NCBI GenBank assembly: GCA_000403315.2
Contig: KE159636.1
Location: 2,206,041 to 2,270,040, forward strand
From: Lachnospiraceae bacterium A2
Lineage (GTDB): Bacteria > Bacillota > Clostridia > Lachnospirales > Lachnospiraceae
Reading direction: 5' to 3'
DNA: 64,000 nucleotides
Position numbers and translations under genes: made by a program. The notes under the pieces were generated by a model. The model saw only the letters and a program-made list of their open reading frames with translations. It ran no database searches and had not been told where the DNA came from. Shown here one piece after another: positions 25,923 to 35,015 of the stretch (the stretch's first letter is position 1; every line of letters starts with the position of its first letter).

Positions 25923-28160
25923 ATGAAAAGAAAGTTCTATCATGGATTAGTGTTAATTAGTGTGGTGCTGATGTGCTTTGGTATCTTGGGCTGCGGCGAT
26001 TCTGGCAATGATGGGCAGAAAAAAGAACATGCATCCGCGGGAGGGGAAAACACAGAGGCGCTGGAAAATGGGAAAGGGATGTCAACGGTTGTTAGTATAG
26101 AAGGCGCTTACTATTACGATCTTTTCGCAGATGATGCGGGCGTTATCTATGCGTTGACGGATAACGCTTCGGAAAGCGTTTTAAAAGATGCGAATGTTAT
26201 TGCATGGAAAAGTTCCAACCAAGGCAATACATGGGAAGAGCTGCTGTATCAGCCAGACACTTTACAGGAGGGCAGTGAGCTCGAGGCCGGAGCCCTGCGG
26301 GCGAGTGAAGGAGGAATAGAAGCCTTTGCTATATTTTCTGAACATGCAGATGAAGCAGGAGAGGAGCATGCCCGGCGGCTATACCGGATTACAGAAAACT
26401 CCTGCGATGAGTTGGAAGCAAGCGAGGCATTTAACCAGCTCGGGGATGAAGCATTGTGGAATGTCAGTTTTGTGAATGGGCATGTTATTTCTATTGCAGG
26501 AGGGGAACAGTGTGTATTGTATGATATAGATCAGCAGAAAGCGGTAAAAAACTTATCCTATGATTCGTTTGCGGCTGCATTTTTATCTATGCAGGAGCAG
26601 TTCTTGGTATATGGAAAGGAGATTGTTTACTGTTTGGACGCAGAAACGTTGGAAGAACAGGAACCAGAGAAAAGCCTACAGGAGTTTGTTGCCGCTATGT
26701 ATGAAAAAAACGATGGTGTTGTTTTCCCTCCTATGGATGTATATAAAGATACTGTCGTATGCGCTACAACAGAGGCAATTTATGAATATAGGGAGGGGAA
26801 AACAGTGCAGGCTCTCTCTATTCCAGACATCGTAAATCTTGGGCAATCCTTCAATGGCATGCTGCCATTGTGCAAGGGGAAAGGCAATGCATATTATGTG
26901 GGTGTATTTGCATCAGGGAAGATGAACCTGCAGCAGATTGTGGAGGATAAAGAAACGGAAAAAGATGCTTTTACGATTTACAGCCTGGTAAAAAATGCAG
27001 ATATTGCCCAAATTGCAATGCTCTTTCAGCAGGAACACCCGGAACTGAAGGTAGAAGTTGAGGTTGGGATGGAGGGAGAAGCGTCTTTGACCCGGACAGA
27101 CGCCATAAAGCAACTGAACACAGAATTGCTGGCCGGGGGAGGGCCGGATATTATCATTATGGACGGCCTTTCCGTAGAGCGGTATGCAGATACAGAATTG
27201 CTGCTCCCTATTGAGCTGGAACGGCCAGAAGATAAATATTTTAAAAATATCATAGAAACTTATCAAAAAGACAATACATTATATGCGGTTCCGATTGGCT
27301 TTTGGCTCTATGCTGTCCAAGGCTCCACAGACATGGCTTCTGAGATTGCAACTCCCACAGATCTGTGCCAGTGGATTCTTGCCAATGCGGATAAAGCGGG
27401 TTTGGGCGGATATGAATATTCCTATGGATACAACACATATTCTCAGTATACGCAGTTTATATATGATGCTTATGCGAATCATATTGTCCAGAATGGAACG
27501 GTAAACAAAGAGGCTTTGGATGCATATATGGGTATTTGCAAGAGATTGGCAGAAACGTCTGCTTCGGGCTTCATAGAGGAAGATCATATCACATATACGA
27601 TTCTTCCGGGAATGGTAGAGATTCATTACAATGATAACATAAAAGTGTCGGCAGGCATGGTTGTGGCTGCGTCTAATCTGGCTGCTTTGGTTACGGAACA
27701 GGAGAATGAAGTGGCAGAGTACAGTCTTTATCCCATGTACCAGCCATGTGATATTGTTGCTATCAATGCAAATACGGAGCATGCTGGCATAGCTCAGAAT
27801 TTTGCGGAATTTTCATTGGGAGAATCTGTGCAAAGAATGAGTATTCACAGTCTTCTTCCTGTTTCGCTGGAATCTTTCCATAACGTTATGGAAGGGGAAG
27901 GAATGGAGGCAGATTCGGACGGCCTTTTGGAGGAAATAACTCTTAGTGGGGAGGAAAGTTTTCTGATATATTACTTGTCTAAGGACGAAACGGATTCTTT
28001 GGAGCAAGAAATAAAAGAAATTAACAATGTGTTTACGGATGACGTGCTTGTAAGGGATATCGTTATGGAAGCGTTAGGGTCCTACCTATCTGGGGCGGTA
28101 TCCTTGGAAGAGGCTGTTTCTTCTGCGGAGAACAAGGCAAATCTATATTTAGGGGAATAG
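25923..28160 (+). CDS. Lipoprotein with beta-propeller-like N-terminus fused to a solute-binding domain
   Basis: 745 residues, almost twice the length of a normal binding protein. Lipobox ILGC (Cys24). Residues about 55-335 look like propeller blades, with an Asp-box-type motif SSNQGNTWEEL (97-107) and repeated strand patterns. From about residue 345 a family-1 solute-binding domain follows (AFTIYSLVKNADIAQIAMLFQQ; GGGPDIIIMDGLSVERYAD; NTLYAVPIGFWLYAV). It should present a ligand to the CUT1 permeases encoded at 30447 and 31369. Only 3 bases separate it from the C39 exporter gene. The last 14 bases of the gene are part of a 26-bp direct repeat. Confidence 0.8.
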   Translation: MKRKFYHGLVLISVVLMCFGILGCGDSGNDGQKKEHASAGGENTEALENGKGMSTVVSIEGAYYYDLFADDAGVIYALTDNASESVLKDANVIAWKSSNQGNTWEELLYQPDTLQEGSELEAGALRASEGGIEAFAIFSEHADEAGEEHARRLYRITENSCDELEASEAFNQLGDEALWNVSFVNGHVISIAGGEQCVLYDIDQQKAVKNLSYDSFAAAFLSMQEQFLVYGKEIVYCLDAETLEEQEPEKSLQEFVAAMYEKNDGVVFPPMDVYKDTVVCATTEAIYEYREGKTVQALSIPDIVNLGQSFNGMLPLCKGKGNAYYVGVFASGKMNLQQIVEDKETEKDAFTIYSLVKNADIAQIAMLFQQEHPELKVEVEVGMEGEASLTRTDAIKQLNTELLAGGGPDIIIMDGLSVERYADTELLLPIELERPEDKYFKNIIETYQKDNTLYAVPIGFWLYAVQGSTDMASEIATPTDLCQWILANADKAGLGGYEYSYGYNTYSQYTQFIYDAYANHIVQNGTVNKEALDAYMGICKRLAETSASGFIEEDHITYTILPGMVEIHYNDNIKVSAGMVVAASNLAALVTEQENEVAEYSLYPMYQPCDIVAINANTEHAGIAQNFAEFSLGESVQRMSIHSLLPVSLESFHNVMEGEGMEADSDGLLEEITLSGEESFLIYYLSKDETDSLEQEIKEINNVFTDDVLVRDIVMEALGSYLSGAVSLEEAVSSAENKANLYLGE

Positions 28161-28172
28161 AAGATGGGATTG
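28147..28172 (+). repeat. 26-bp direct repeat, copy 1 (before and into the C39 exporter gene)
   Basis: Identical to 30430-30455. The copy spans the last codons and stop of the binding-protein gene and the first three codons (ATG GGA TTG) of the exporter gene. Confidence 0.95.
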
Positions 28173-30317
28173 CTTGGAACAAACTATATTCGGCAACATG
28201 ATACCCGGGATTGTGCAGCGGCTTGTTTGGCGTCTATTTGCAATCTTTATGGAGTGAAAATTCCTTTGGTTCATATGAGGGAACTCTTGAGAGTAGATAA
28301 AAACGGTTCCAGCATGTATGCTTTAAGTAAAGTAGCAAAAAGTTTTGGCTTTGAAGCAGATGTTTTACAAGGCGAATGGCAGGAACTTTTTCAGGAGGTA
28401 TCAGCAGGGGAAATACCTTTGCCTGCTATTTGTCATATGCATATAGATGGGCTGGAACATTTTGTCATTATTAAAAAGATGACAGGAAAAGCTGTTTGGC
28501 TCTTCGATCCGGGGAGAGGGCATATGAAGCTTAGGCATGATTTGTTTCAGAGCCAATGGACGGGGTATGTGTTGGGTATATTTCCTACGGAGATGGTAAA
28601 AAAGCAGAACTTTGGAAGAAAAAAATTTAGAAGGTATACAGAAATCCTTATGGGATTGAAATGGAAGTTTGCAGGAATCTTGCTTTTATCATTTTTAGTA
28701 GCTGGCGCTTCGGTAGCGTATTCATATGCTTATCAGAAAATTATAGATCAGTTCATTTTGCAAAGCGAGATTCCCACAGCAGATTCTATGCTCGGACTTT
28801 TCGGTTCAGAACTCCTGTTGAATCAGGTGAAAGTAATTTTTCATCATTTGCCATATCTATTTGGCATTATGGTTTTATTTGTATTAGCACAGTTTGTCTT
28901 TGCTTTGGTTCGGGGGAGTTTGTTAGCTTATGTTGGCAAGGCTATGAATACAGAACTTTCGAAACAGTATATTTCCAAGTTGTTGCATCTTCCTTTTGCT
29001 TATTTCCAGCAGTGGGAAACAGGAGAAATTATGGCTCGGTATCAAGATATGGATTTTATTCGGGACGCGATATCTGGAAGCGTGCTCACGATTACGTTTG
29101 AAACTGTTATGGCAGTGGCGGGGGCAATGATTCTGATACGGATAAATACAACTCTGTTCCTAATTGTTTTATTGATGGTAGCAGTATATCTGATGATTGT
29201 GTTGCTGTACCGTAGGCCTATGCGCCATATAAACCATAAAATTATGGAGGAGGATGCAAAGATAACTTCTGGCATCAAAGAAGGAATTGATGGGATTACC
29301 GCGATTAAATTTTTTTCGCAGGAAGAGTCTTATGGTGAAAAGGCGATGCACCGAATGGAAAATTTTATTACATCTTGTTATAAAGGCAGTATTTTATATG
29401 TTTCACAAAGTGAGCTGCTGGCAGTGGTGCAGGGATTAGGTATGGTTTTCATGCTGTGGAGAGGCACTGTTTGTGTGATGCAAGGAGAAATGTCGTTAGG
29501 CACTCTGTTTCTTTTCGTCAGTTTAATGGATTATTTTATCTCTCCGGTGAAAAGCCTGATTGGGCTGCAGCCCCAACTTCAAGAAGCATGGATTGCAGCT
29601 GAACGATTAAATGATGTGCTGGAGGCAACGACGGAGAAGTTTTTTCATAAAGGAAATTTAAAAACGTTTAACTTACATGGAGAAATCAGATATCAGAATA
29701 TTTCTTTTCGGTATGGGTATCGTAGATGGATTTTTCAAGATATAACATTTTCAATAAAAGAAGGTGAACATGTGGCTTTGACTGGCGCAAATGGATCTGG
29801 AAAGTCGACTTTAGCACGCCTTCTTGTTGGCATGTACGAGCCAGAACGTGGAGAAATTACAGTTGGGAATTATAATATAAAGGATTTACAACTTGAATGT
29901 ATTAGGAAGCATATCGCTTATGTACCCCAGGAACCTTCCATCTTGTCTGGAACAGTGAGAGAAGGAATTCTGTTTGGGAACAAAATTAATATGGATGACC
30001 CGATATTTAAAGAAATTGAGGATGGATGTTTTTTAGGTGATGTGATTAGTGGGAGCCCTTTTGGCTATGAGTGGATTTTAACTGAAAATGGGGCTAATAT
30101 TTCCGGAGGACACAGACAGCGGATTGCTATTGCAAGGGCATTGTTATCTAATCCAGATATTTTGATATTGGATGAAGCTACCAGCCAGATTGATAACGAC
30201 AGGGAACAAGATATTCTGGATTTTGTATTCAGGTATAGGACAGGAAGAACAGTAATTGTAATTACACATGACAAGAAAGTTATAAAGAAGTGTGATAGAG
30301 AGATTTGTATTGGATAA
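28164..30317 (+). CDS. C39-peptidase-domain ABC exporter (bacteriocin/peptide type)
   Basis: 717 residues in the classic order: C39 peptidase (1-140), six-helix exporter domain (about 160-450), nucleotide-binding domain (about 490-717). Peptidase residues are intact: Gln11 and Cys17 in RQHDTRDCAAAC, His99 in GLEHFVII, Asp115 in LFDPGRG. The ATPase has TGANGSGKST (Walker A), NISGGHRQRIAIARAL (signature) and LILDEATSQ (Walker B). Such proteins cut a double-glycine leader and export the peptide; the precursor at 25504 is the obvious local candidate. More A/T-rich than the genes downstream and framed by a 26-bp direct repeat, so probably acquired. Confidence 0.93.
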   Translation: MGLLGTNYIRQHDTRDCAAACLASICNLYGVKIPLVHMRELLRVDKNGSSMYALSKVAKSFGFEADVLQGEWQELFQEVSAGEIPLPAICHMHIDGLEHFVIIKKMTGKAVWLFDPGRGHMKLRHDLFQSQWTGYVLGIFPTEMVKKQNFGRKKFRRYTEILMGLKWKFAGILLLSFLVAGASVAYSYAYQKIIDQFILQSEIPTADSMLGLFGSELLLNQVKVIFHHLPYLFGIMVLFVLAQFVFALVRGSLLAYVGKAMNTELSKQYISKLLHLPFAYFQQWETGEIMARYQDMDFIRDAISGSVLTITFETVMAVAGAMILIRINTTLFLIVLLMVAVYLMIVLLYRRPMRHINHKIMEEDAKITSGIKEGIDGITAIKFFSQEESYGEKAMHRMENFITSCYKGSILYVSQSELLAVVQGLGMVFMLWRGTVCVMQGEMSLGTLFLFVSLMDYFISPVKSLIGLQPQLQEAWIAAERLNDVLEATTEKFFHKGNLKTFNLHGEIRYQNISFRYGYRRWIFQDITFSIKEGEHVALTGANGSGKSTLARLLVGMYEPERGEITVGNYNIKDLQLECIRKHIAYVPQEPSILSGTVREGILFGNKINMDDPIFKEIEDGCFLGDVISGSPFGYEWILTENGANISGGHRQRIAIARALLSNPDILILDEATSQIDNDREQDILDFVFRYRTGRTVIVITHDKKVIKKCDREICIG

Positions 30318-30429
30318 GTGCCGCACAAAATGCTATACAATAAGATTTCGTGTTTATTTTGTGTGGAGTTGTGAAAAATCCATATTTATCTAGGTGGTTT
30401 AAAACAATGCATTTTAAATTTGTAACAAG

Positions 30430-30455
30430 ATTTAGGGGAATAGAAGATGGGATTG
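30430..30455 (+). repeat. 26-bp direct repeat, copy 2 (before and into the permease gene)
   Basis: Identical to 28147-28172. It carries the same ribosome-binding and start region (GAATAGAAG-ATG GGA TTG), now opening the permease gene at 30447. Confidence 0.95.
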
Positions 30456-31349
30456 ATTCATACCCAGAAACATCAAAAAAGGCATAAGCATATACCAAAA
30501 ACAAAGCGTGGAGCCGGAAACAAAGTGGCATACCTGTTTTTGCTGCCAAGCTTGGCAGGCGTGCTCGTTTTGTTTGTGGTTCCCTATTTGGATGTCATCC
30601 GAAGGTCTTTTATGGATGGGACAGGCAAGAAATTCGTTGGATTGGATAATTATACAATGGTGTTTTCCAACCGTTCCTTCCGGCAGGCGACTGCCAATAC
30701 GGCTCGTTTTATTGCAGCCTGCGTCCCCTTGTTGATTGTATTATCCCTCCTGATTGCAGTGTATTTGCAGGAACACAAATATATTGGGGCATGGATTAAG
30801 AGCGCTTTTTTGCTTCCCATGGCAATGCCGGTAGCCTCGATTGTGCTGCTCTGGAGTGTTTTGTTTACGAAAAGCGGCTTCCTCAGCGGGTTTCTTATGA
30901 TGTTTGGCGTACCAAGCCAAAACTGGTTAAATACAAAGTATTCTTTTGGGATACTTGTGTTCAGTTATATCTGGAAAAACCTAGGATATGACATTATCCT
31001 TTGGCTTGCAGCCTTGTCAACCATTCCGCCGGGGGTTTATGAGGCGGCAAAAATGGATGGGGCCGGCGCTAGGGACAGCTTTTTTTACATTACCATGCCG
31101 AACCTTTGGCCTTCACTGGCTCTCATTACAACATTGTCCCTGATTAATGGGTTTAAGGTGTTCCGTGAAGCGTATCTGGTTGCTGGGGATTATCCAGAGG
31201 AACATATTTACCTGCTCCAGCACCTGTTTAACAACTGGTTTCGGGACTTGTCGGTCAATAAGCTGGCGGCTGGGGCTGTGTTGATGGGAATTGTGCTGTT
31301 TTTATTGATTATGGTTTTCCAGAAGCTGTTTGGCCGGGAACCATCCTAA
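30447..31349 (+). CDS. CUT1 ABC transporter permease (MalF type)
   Basis: 300 residues with a basic, His/Lys-rich N-terminus (about 25 residues), then about six membrane segments and an EAA loop (VYEAAKMDGAGARDSFFYITMP). Pairs with the permease at 31369 and most likely with the propeller/binding lipoprotein at 25923. The start (ATG GGA TTG) is in the 26-bp repeat shared with the exporter gene. No ATPase gene is nearby, so an MsiK-like ATPase elsewhere would be needed. Confidence 0.88.
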   Translation: MGLIHTQKHQKRHKHIPKTKRGAGNKVAYLFLLPSLAGVLVLFVVPYLDVIRRSFMDGTGKKFVGLDNYTMVFSNRSFRQATANTARFIAACVPLLIVLSLLIAVYLQEHKYIGAWIKSAFLLPMAMPVASIVLLWSVLFTKSGFLSGFLMMFGVPSQNWLNTKYSFGILVFSYIWKNLGYDIILWLAALSTIPPGVYEAAKMDGAGARDSFFYITMPNLWPSLALITTLSLINGFKVFREAYLVAGDYPEEHIYLLQHLFNNWFRDLSVNKLAAGAVLMGIVLFLLIMVFQKLFGREPS

Positions 31350-31368
31350 GGCAGAATGGAGAATGGGA

Positions 31369-32226
31369 ATGAAGAAGGCGTTTCAATTTATTAGCAAGTG
31401 TTTGGCGCTTTTGGCGTTACTGCTTTTGGCGTTTTGCGCGGTATACCCGCTGCTGTTTTTGTTTGGCGGTTCGCTGAAAAGTACGCAGGAGCTGGGGGAA
31501 AGCCTTGCGCCTCTCTGGGCTGCAGATGGAAACCTGACGTGGCCGTGGCTGCCATGGGATCCTACCTTGCAGCACTATGTGGAGCTGCTGTTGGACTCTC
31601 CGGGATACTTTGTGATGTTTTGGAATTCAGTGAAGATTGTAGCGGGAGCCATTTTAGGGCAGCTACTGTTTGGGCTTCCGGCGGCATGGGCATTTGCCCG
31701 CTGGGAGTTTGCCGGCAAGAAAATTTTGATGCCGCTTTATATTGTGCTGATGCTGTTCCCATTTCAGGTCCTGATGCTGTCAGAATATTTAGTCTTGAAT
31801 CAAATGGGGCTGCTGGATACCCTTTGGGCAGTGGTTTTGCCAAGCGCATTTTCTACATTTCCTGTATTCATTATGTACCGTTTTTATGCAAAGCTTCCTA
31901 GCGATATCGTGGAAGCGGCCAAGCTGGATGGTGCAAATGAATGGCAGATTTTTTGGCACATTGGGGTTCCGCTGGGGGTATCTGGGATGATGGCGGTTGT
32001 TGTGTTGGCCTTTTTGGAATATTGGAATTTGATTGAACAGCCCGCGGTTTTCCTAAGGCCTGATGATTTAAAGCCGCTGTCGCTCTATATTTCAACTATT
32101 ACTAGGGACAGCGTTGGCTTGGCGTTTGTGGCGGGGCTGGTTGCGCTGCTCCCGCCGCTGCTGATTTTTTTGTGCGGGCGCAGGTATTTGGAGCAGGGAA
32201 TTGCGGCTACGGCGATAAAGGATTAG
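31369..32226 (+). CDS. CUT1 ABC transporter permease (MalG type)
   Basis: 285 residues from the ATG at 31369 (ORF extends to 31330; GGAG lies 7 bases before 31369). Six membrane segments, EAA motif IVEAAKLDGANEWQIFWHIGVPL, and C-terminal RRYLEQGIAATAIKD typical for the MalG side. Together with the preceding gene it forms the membrane pore of a sugar-type importer, although its ligand is unknown. Confidence 0.88.
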   Translation: MKKAFQFISKCLALLALLLLAFCAVYPLLFLFGGSLKSTQELGESLAPLWAADGNLTWPWLPWDPTLQHYVELLLDSPGYFVMFWNSVKIVAGAILGQLLFGLPAAWAFARWEFAGKKILMPLYIVLMLFPFQVLMLSEYLVLNQMGLLDTLWAVVLPSAFSTFPVFIMYRFYAKLPSDIVEAAKLDGANEWQIFWHIGVPLGVSGMMAVVVLAFLEYWNLIEQPAVFLRPDDLKPLSLYISTITRDSVGLAFVAGLVALLPPLLIFLCGRRYLEQGIAATAIKD

Positions 32227-32352
32227 GGCGCCGGGCGGCCAGATACAAGGATTCGTCCCCAAAAAGGGATAGTGGATGGCGGCTTCGGCAATACCAGTTT
32301 TTCCAAAAGAAAGACAGCGCCAGCCCCCAAGGGAAGCGAAAGGATAGTTATC

Positions 32353-33696
32353 ATGGAACAAAAACGATGGGTGCGGATTACGGTGGTATTTTTTGCATGG
32401 ATGGTGGTGCTGACAATATTTTCCAGGGCGGCTGCATCGGCAATCAAGGCTAAGGTTACTGTTACAAAACCGTCAAAGCAGACTATCACCCATGAAGTCC
32501 AGTTGGTTGGCACGGTAGAGGCAAAGGATCATTTCTTACAGTATGTGCCCGCTGGATTAATGATAAAAAGCATCAAAACCAGCCCGGGGCAGAGTGTGGA
32601 ATCTGGGGATATCCTGTTCACGGTGGATACCCAGAAACTGGAAGAGAAAATTGGGGAACTAGAAACGGAACTTGCCAATGCCAAGAGGAAGGATGATACG
32701 CTTCTATCCAGAGCAGAAAAATCTTACCGGAATGTGGAAGCAAATGCACAGGAGGAAAAGGAGTTAGCGTATCGTGATTACGCAAAAGCGGTAGCTGCTT
32801 ACAACGAGTATATTGACACACATCCATCTGGCACAGTGGAAATACTGGATACCGCAACGCCAGAAAATGCAGCGCCGGACGATTCCCTTTATCAGGAATC
32901 GGCTGCCATGGAATTAAAAAATGCCATGGACGCTGCGCAAAGCGCATATGAGATGGCCGTCAGGGAACAAAATAAGCTTGTGAAGGCGGCGGCAGATTCC
33001 TTTCAGCAGGCAAAGGAGGACATCAGCTTGGAACAGGATACAGAAAAATTAGAAGAGAATCTGGAAAAGTTACGGCCATACTTGCAGAACGGGGGACAGT
33101 ACCTGGCGGAACATCCCGGGGTTGTGAGTAAGGTTTTTGTGGAATCTGGAAAGGAAACAGTGGAAGGCGCTGCGGTGCTGATTTCCAATTCCAGCGAAGG
33201 CGTCCGCCTTATTGCATCATTTTCTGAGGAATATAAGGAAGACATTACAGAAAACAGTACCATTACGCTGCGGGGGGAAAACGAAGCAGGAGGCGAGGAA
33301 AGCTATGTTGGCACGGATGTGGCTATTGCAAGGGGCAACAGTTCAGAGCTTGGCGTTTTAGAGGATTACAGCTTAACCTTAGACATCCCCGGGAACCTGT
33401 ATCCAGTGGGCAGCAGCGTGTCTGTAACGGTAAGCAACCAATCCGGGGAATATGATACCTGTATCCCGCTTCGCAGCTTAAGGCAGAACGGCAACCAGCA
33501 GTATTTTATTTATGTGCTAGAAGAGGAAAATACGGTGCTTGGCAAAGAATTGGCTGCAAAAGAAATGATTGTGGAAGTATTAGATAAAAATGAGCAATAT
33601 GCAGCCATAAAGGGAGGGCTCTCTTTCGACCAGCAGGTGATTGTATCTGCAAGCAAGGACATTATAGATGGAAGCAGGGTTAAGATAATCGAGTGA
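32353..33696 (+). CDS. RND/HlyD-type membrane-fusion (adaptor) protein
   Basis: 447 residues. One N-terminal transmembrane helix (about residues 9-28), a barrel-sandwich half (VQLVGTVEAKDHFLQYVPAGLMI...SPGQSVESGDILFTVD), a long coiled coil (about 95-250, KLEEKIGELETELANAKRK), the second half around PGVVSKVFVESGKETVEGAAVL, and a C-terminal beta domain (VIVSASKDIIDGSRVKI). In Gram-positives such proteins act with MacB/FtsX exporters. ATG at 32353 follows GAAAGGATAG. Its stop overlaps the next start. Confidence 0.85.
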   Translation: MEQKRWVRITVVFFAWMVVLTIFSRAAASAIKAKVTVTKPSKQTITHEVQLVGTVEAKDHFLQYVPAGLMIKSIKTSPGQSVESGDILFTVDTQKLEEKIGELETELANAKRKDDTLLSRAEKSYRNVEANAQEEKELAYRDYAKAVAAYNEYIDTHPSGTVEILDTATPENAAPDDSLYQESAAMELKNAMDAAQSAYEMAVREQNKLVKAAADSFQQAKEDISLEQDTEKLEENLEKLRPYLQNGGQYLAEHPGVVSKVFVESGKETVEGAAVLISNSSEGVRLIASFSEEYKEDITENSTITLRGENEAGGEESYVGTDVAIARGNSSELGVLEDYSLTLDIPGNLYPVGSSVSVTVSNQSGEYDTCIPLRSLRQNGNQQYFIYVLEEENTVLGKELAAKEMIVEVLDKNEQYAAIKGGLSFDQQVIVSASKDIIDGSRVKIIE

Positions 33697-34820
33697 TGGA
33701 AAGATTCAGGAAAAAATTAAAAAATGAATGGGCCAAATGGAAAAAAGACGCTGCAACGATAGTTATCTATGTTTTGCTTTCGGTTTCCTGTTTGGTATGT
33801 TACTATCTAGGCATCGTTCAGGGCCAGGAGCTGAAAACATATGACAGCCGTATCACATTAATCCGTTCGGATGGAAGTGCTTATTCTTATATGGAAGCAG
33901 TACATATGCGTGTGCGCAACGAAGAAGCAGGGGCTCCATTTTCCTATGTTTTATGGGGAAACGAAGGAATCCACGTATTGCAAAACCCAGATTTGGGACG
34001 CAATGCGGAAGTTGAAATACTTGTTGTGGAAGGGTATAGTGATTTGCTGCTTTCTTCCAACGTGGCATTAGATGGCACGGAGAACAGGGGCTGCCTAATT
34101 GGGGAAGATGTTGCACAGTCGCTTTTTGGGGTCGCTGATGCCATCGGGCTTTCCGTTACAATGGACGGATACGATTATGTAGTCGTAGGGATGTTAGCAG
34201 ACGTCAAGCAGGGCGCTGTGTTCCATGCAAAAGATATTCAGGCTTGCGCATTAGACAGGATGAACGTGCAGGCGTTAGACAACGTTACCATATCCTCTTT
34301 GGAGCAACAGCTAGAATGGGAACTTGGTTTTGCGGGTACAGCGTTGGACTACCGGTTTATCAATAGCCTAATAGGGCTGATGGGCGTTGGCCTATGTTTG
34401 CTTTTATGGATATACCTACTTCGCCTGATGGCAGCGGAGTTAAAAAAATACCAATACGAAAACGCCCAGAACCCACAATGTGGCAGGATTGGAAATCCGG
34501 CAGGCTCCGCTTATGTAAAAGGCCTTGCAGTCCGCTTTGCATGTATGCTGGGGGTAATTGCAGCCTTAGGCGTATTCCTTTGGTTCCATGCGAAGGTACC
34601 GGAAGACCTGATCCCTACAAAATGGTCGGACTTTGCATTTTGGGATCGGTTGTTCAATGAGAAATCAGAACGAATGTTGGACTGGGTTAAATGTGAAAAG
34701 GGGGCTGCGGAATTGCTTTATCTTAAGAAAACTGCCCGGGCAGCAGTGTATTTAGCAATTTCTTATTTGTGTTATGCTATGCTAAGGGCAATACAGTTTG
34801 GCAGGAATTCCGGACGATGA
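33696..34820 (+). CDS. Membrane protein with a MacB-like extracellular core domain
   Basis: About 374 residues. One N-terminal helix (about 22-42), then an extracellular domain whose tail (CLIGEDVAQSLFGVADAIGLSVTMDGYDYVVVGML) matches the MacB periplasmic core, then a helix at about 228-246 and two more near 275-295 and 345-365. The usual FtsX permease helices are only partly recognisable and no MacB ATPase gene is adjacent. ATG overlaps the adaptor stop (TGATG). Likely partner of the adaptor; role unknown. Confidence 0.7.
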   Translation: MERFRKKLKNEWAKWKKDAATIVIYVLLSVSCLVCYYLGIVQGQELKTYDSRITLIRSDGSAYSYMEAVHMRVRNEEAGAPFSYVLWGNEGIHVLQNPDLGRNAEVEILVVEGYSDLLLSSNVALDGTENRGCLIGEDVAQSLFGVADAIGLSVTMDGYDYVVVGMLADVKQGAVFHAKDIQACALDRMNVQALDNVTISSLEQQLEWELGFAGTALDYRFINSLIGLMGVGLCLLLWIYLLRLMAAELKKYQYENAQNPQCGRIGNPAGSAYVKGLAVRFACMLGVIAALGVFLWFHAKVPEDLIPTKWSDFAFWDRLFNEKSERMLDWVKCEKGAAELLYLKKTARAAVYLAISYLCYAMLRAIQFGRNSGR

Positions 34821-35015
34821 AATTGTGGATTTGATGAGGTTCGTGAATACTATTATTACGCATATCACAAATGGCGTATTCGGGCTATGATTGAAATGGG
34901 GCAGGAATACGGCCTTGACGACGCAGCCATATTGAAGAAACTGCAGGACAAGGTGGGCCTGTCCTTAGAGCAGGCGTCAGCCTATTTAGAAAAGTATGGG
35001 AAGCAGCCTGCATGA
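34821..35015 (+). pseudogene. Remnant of an unrecognised coding sequence
   Basis: Directly after the preceding stop, in the same frame, 64 codons stay open to a TGA at 35013. They read as coding sequence (EVREYYYYAYHKWRIRA...MIEMGQEYGLDDAAILKKL...LSLEQASAYLEKYG), but with no good start codon at the front. It looks like the 3' tail of a decayed or deleted gene; a short protein starting at an internal ATG cannot be excluded. Confidence 0.45.

Noticed and set aside
25923..28160. Interpretation of the 745-residue lipoprotein as a secreted sialidase because of the Asp-box-like motif
   Set aside because: Only one clear Asp box, no catalytic sialidase residues seen, and a complete solute-binding domain follows.
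24463..34820. Lanthipeptide or radical-SAM RiPP cluster
   Set aside because: No LanM/LanBC, radical SAM or other modification enzyme gene is present; only the C39 exporter and a candidate precursor support a peptide system.
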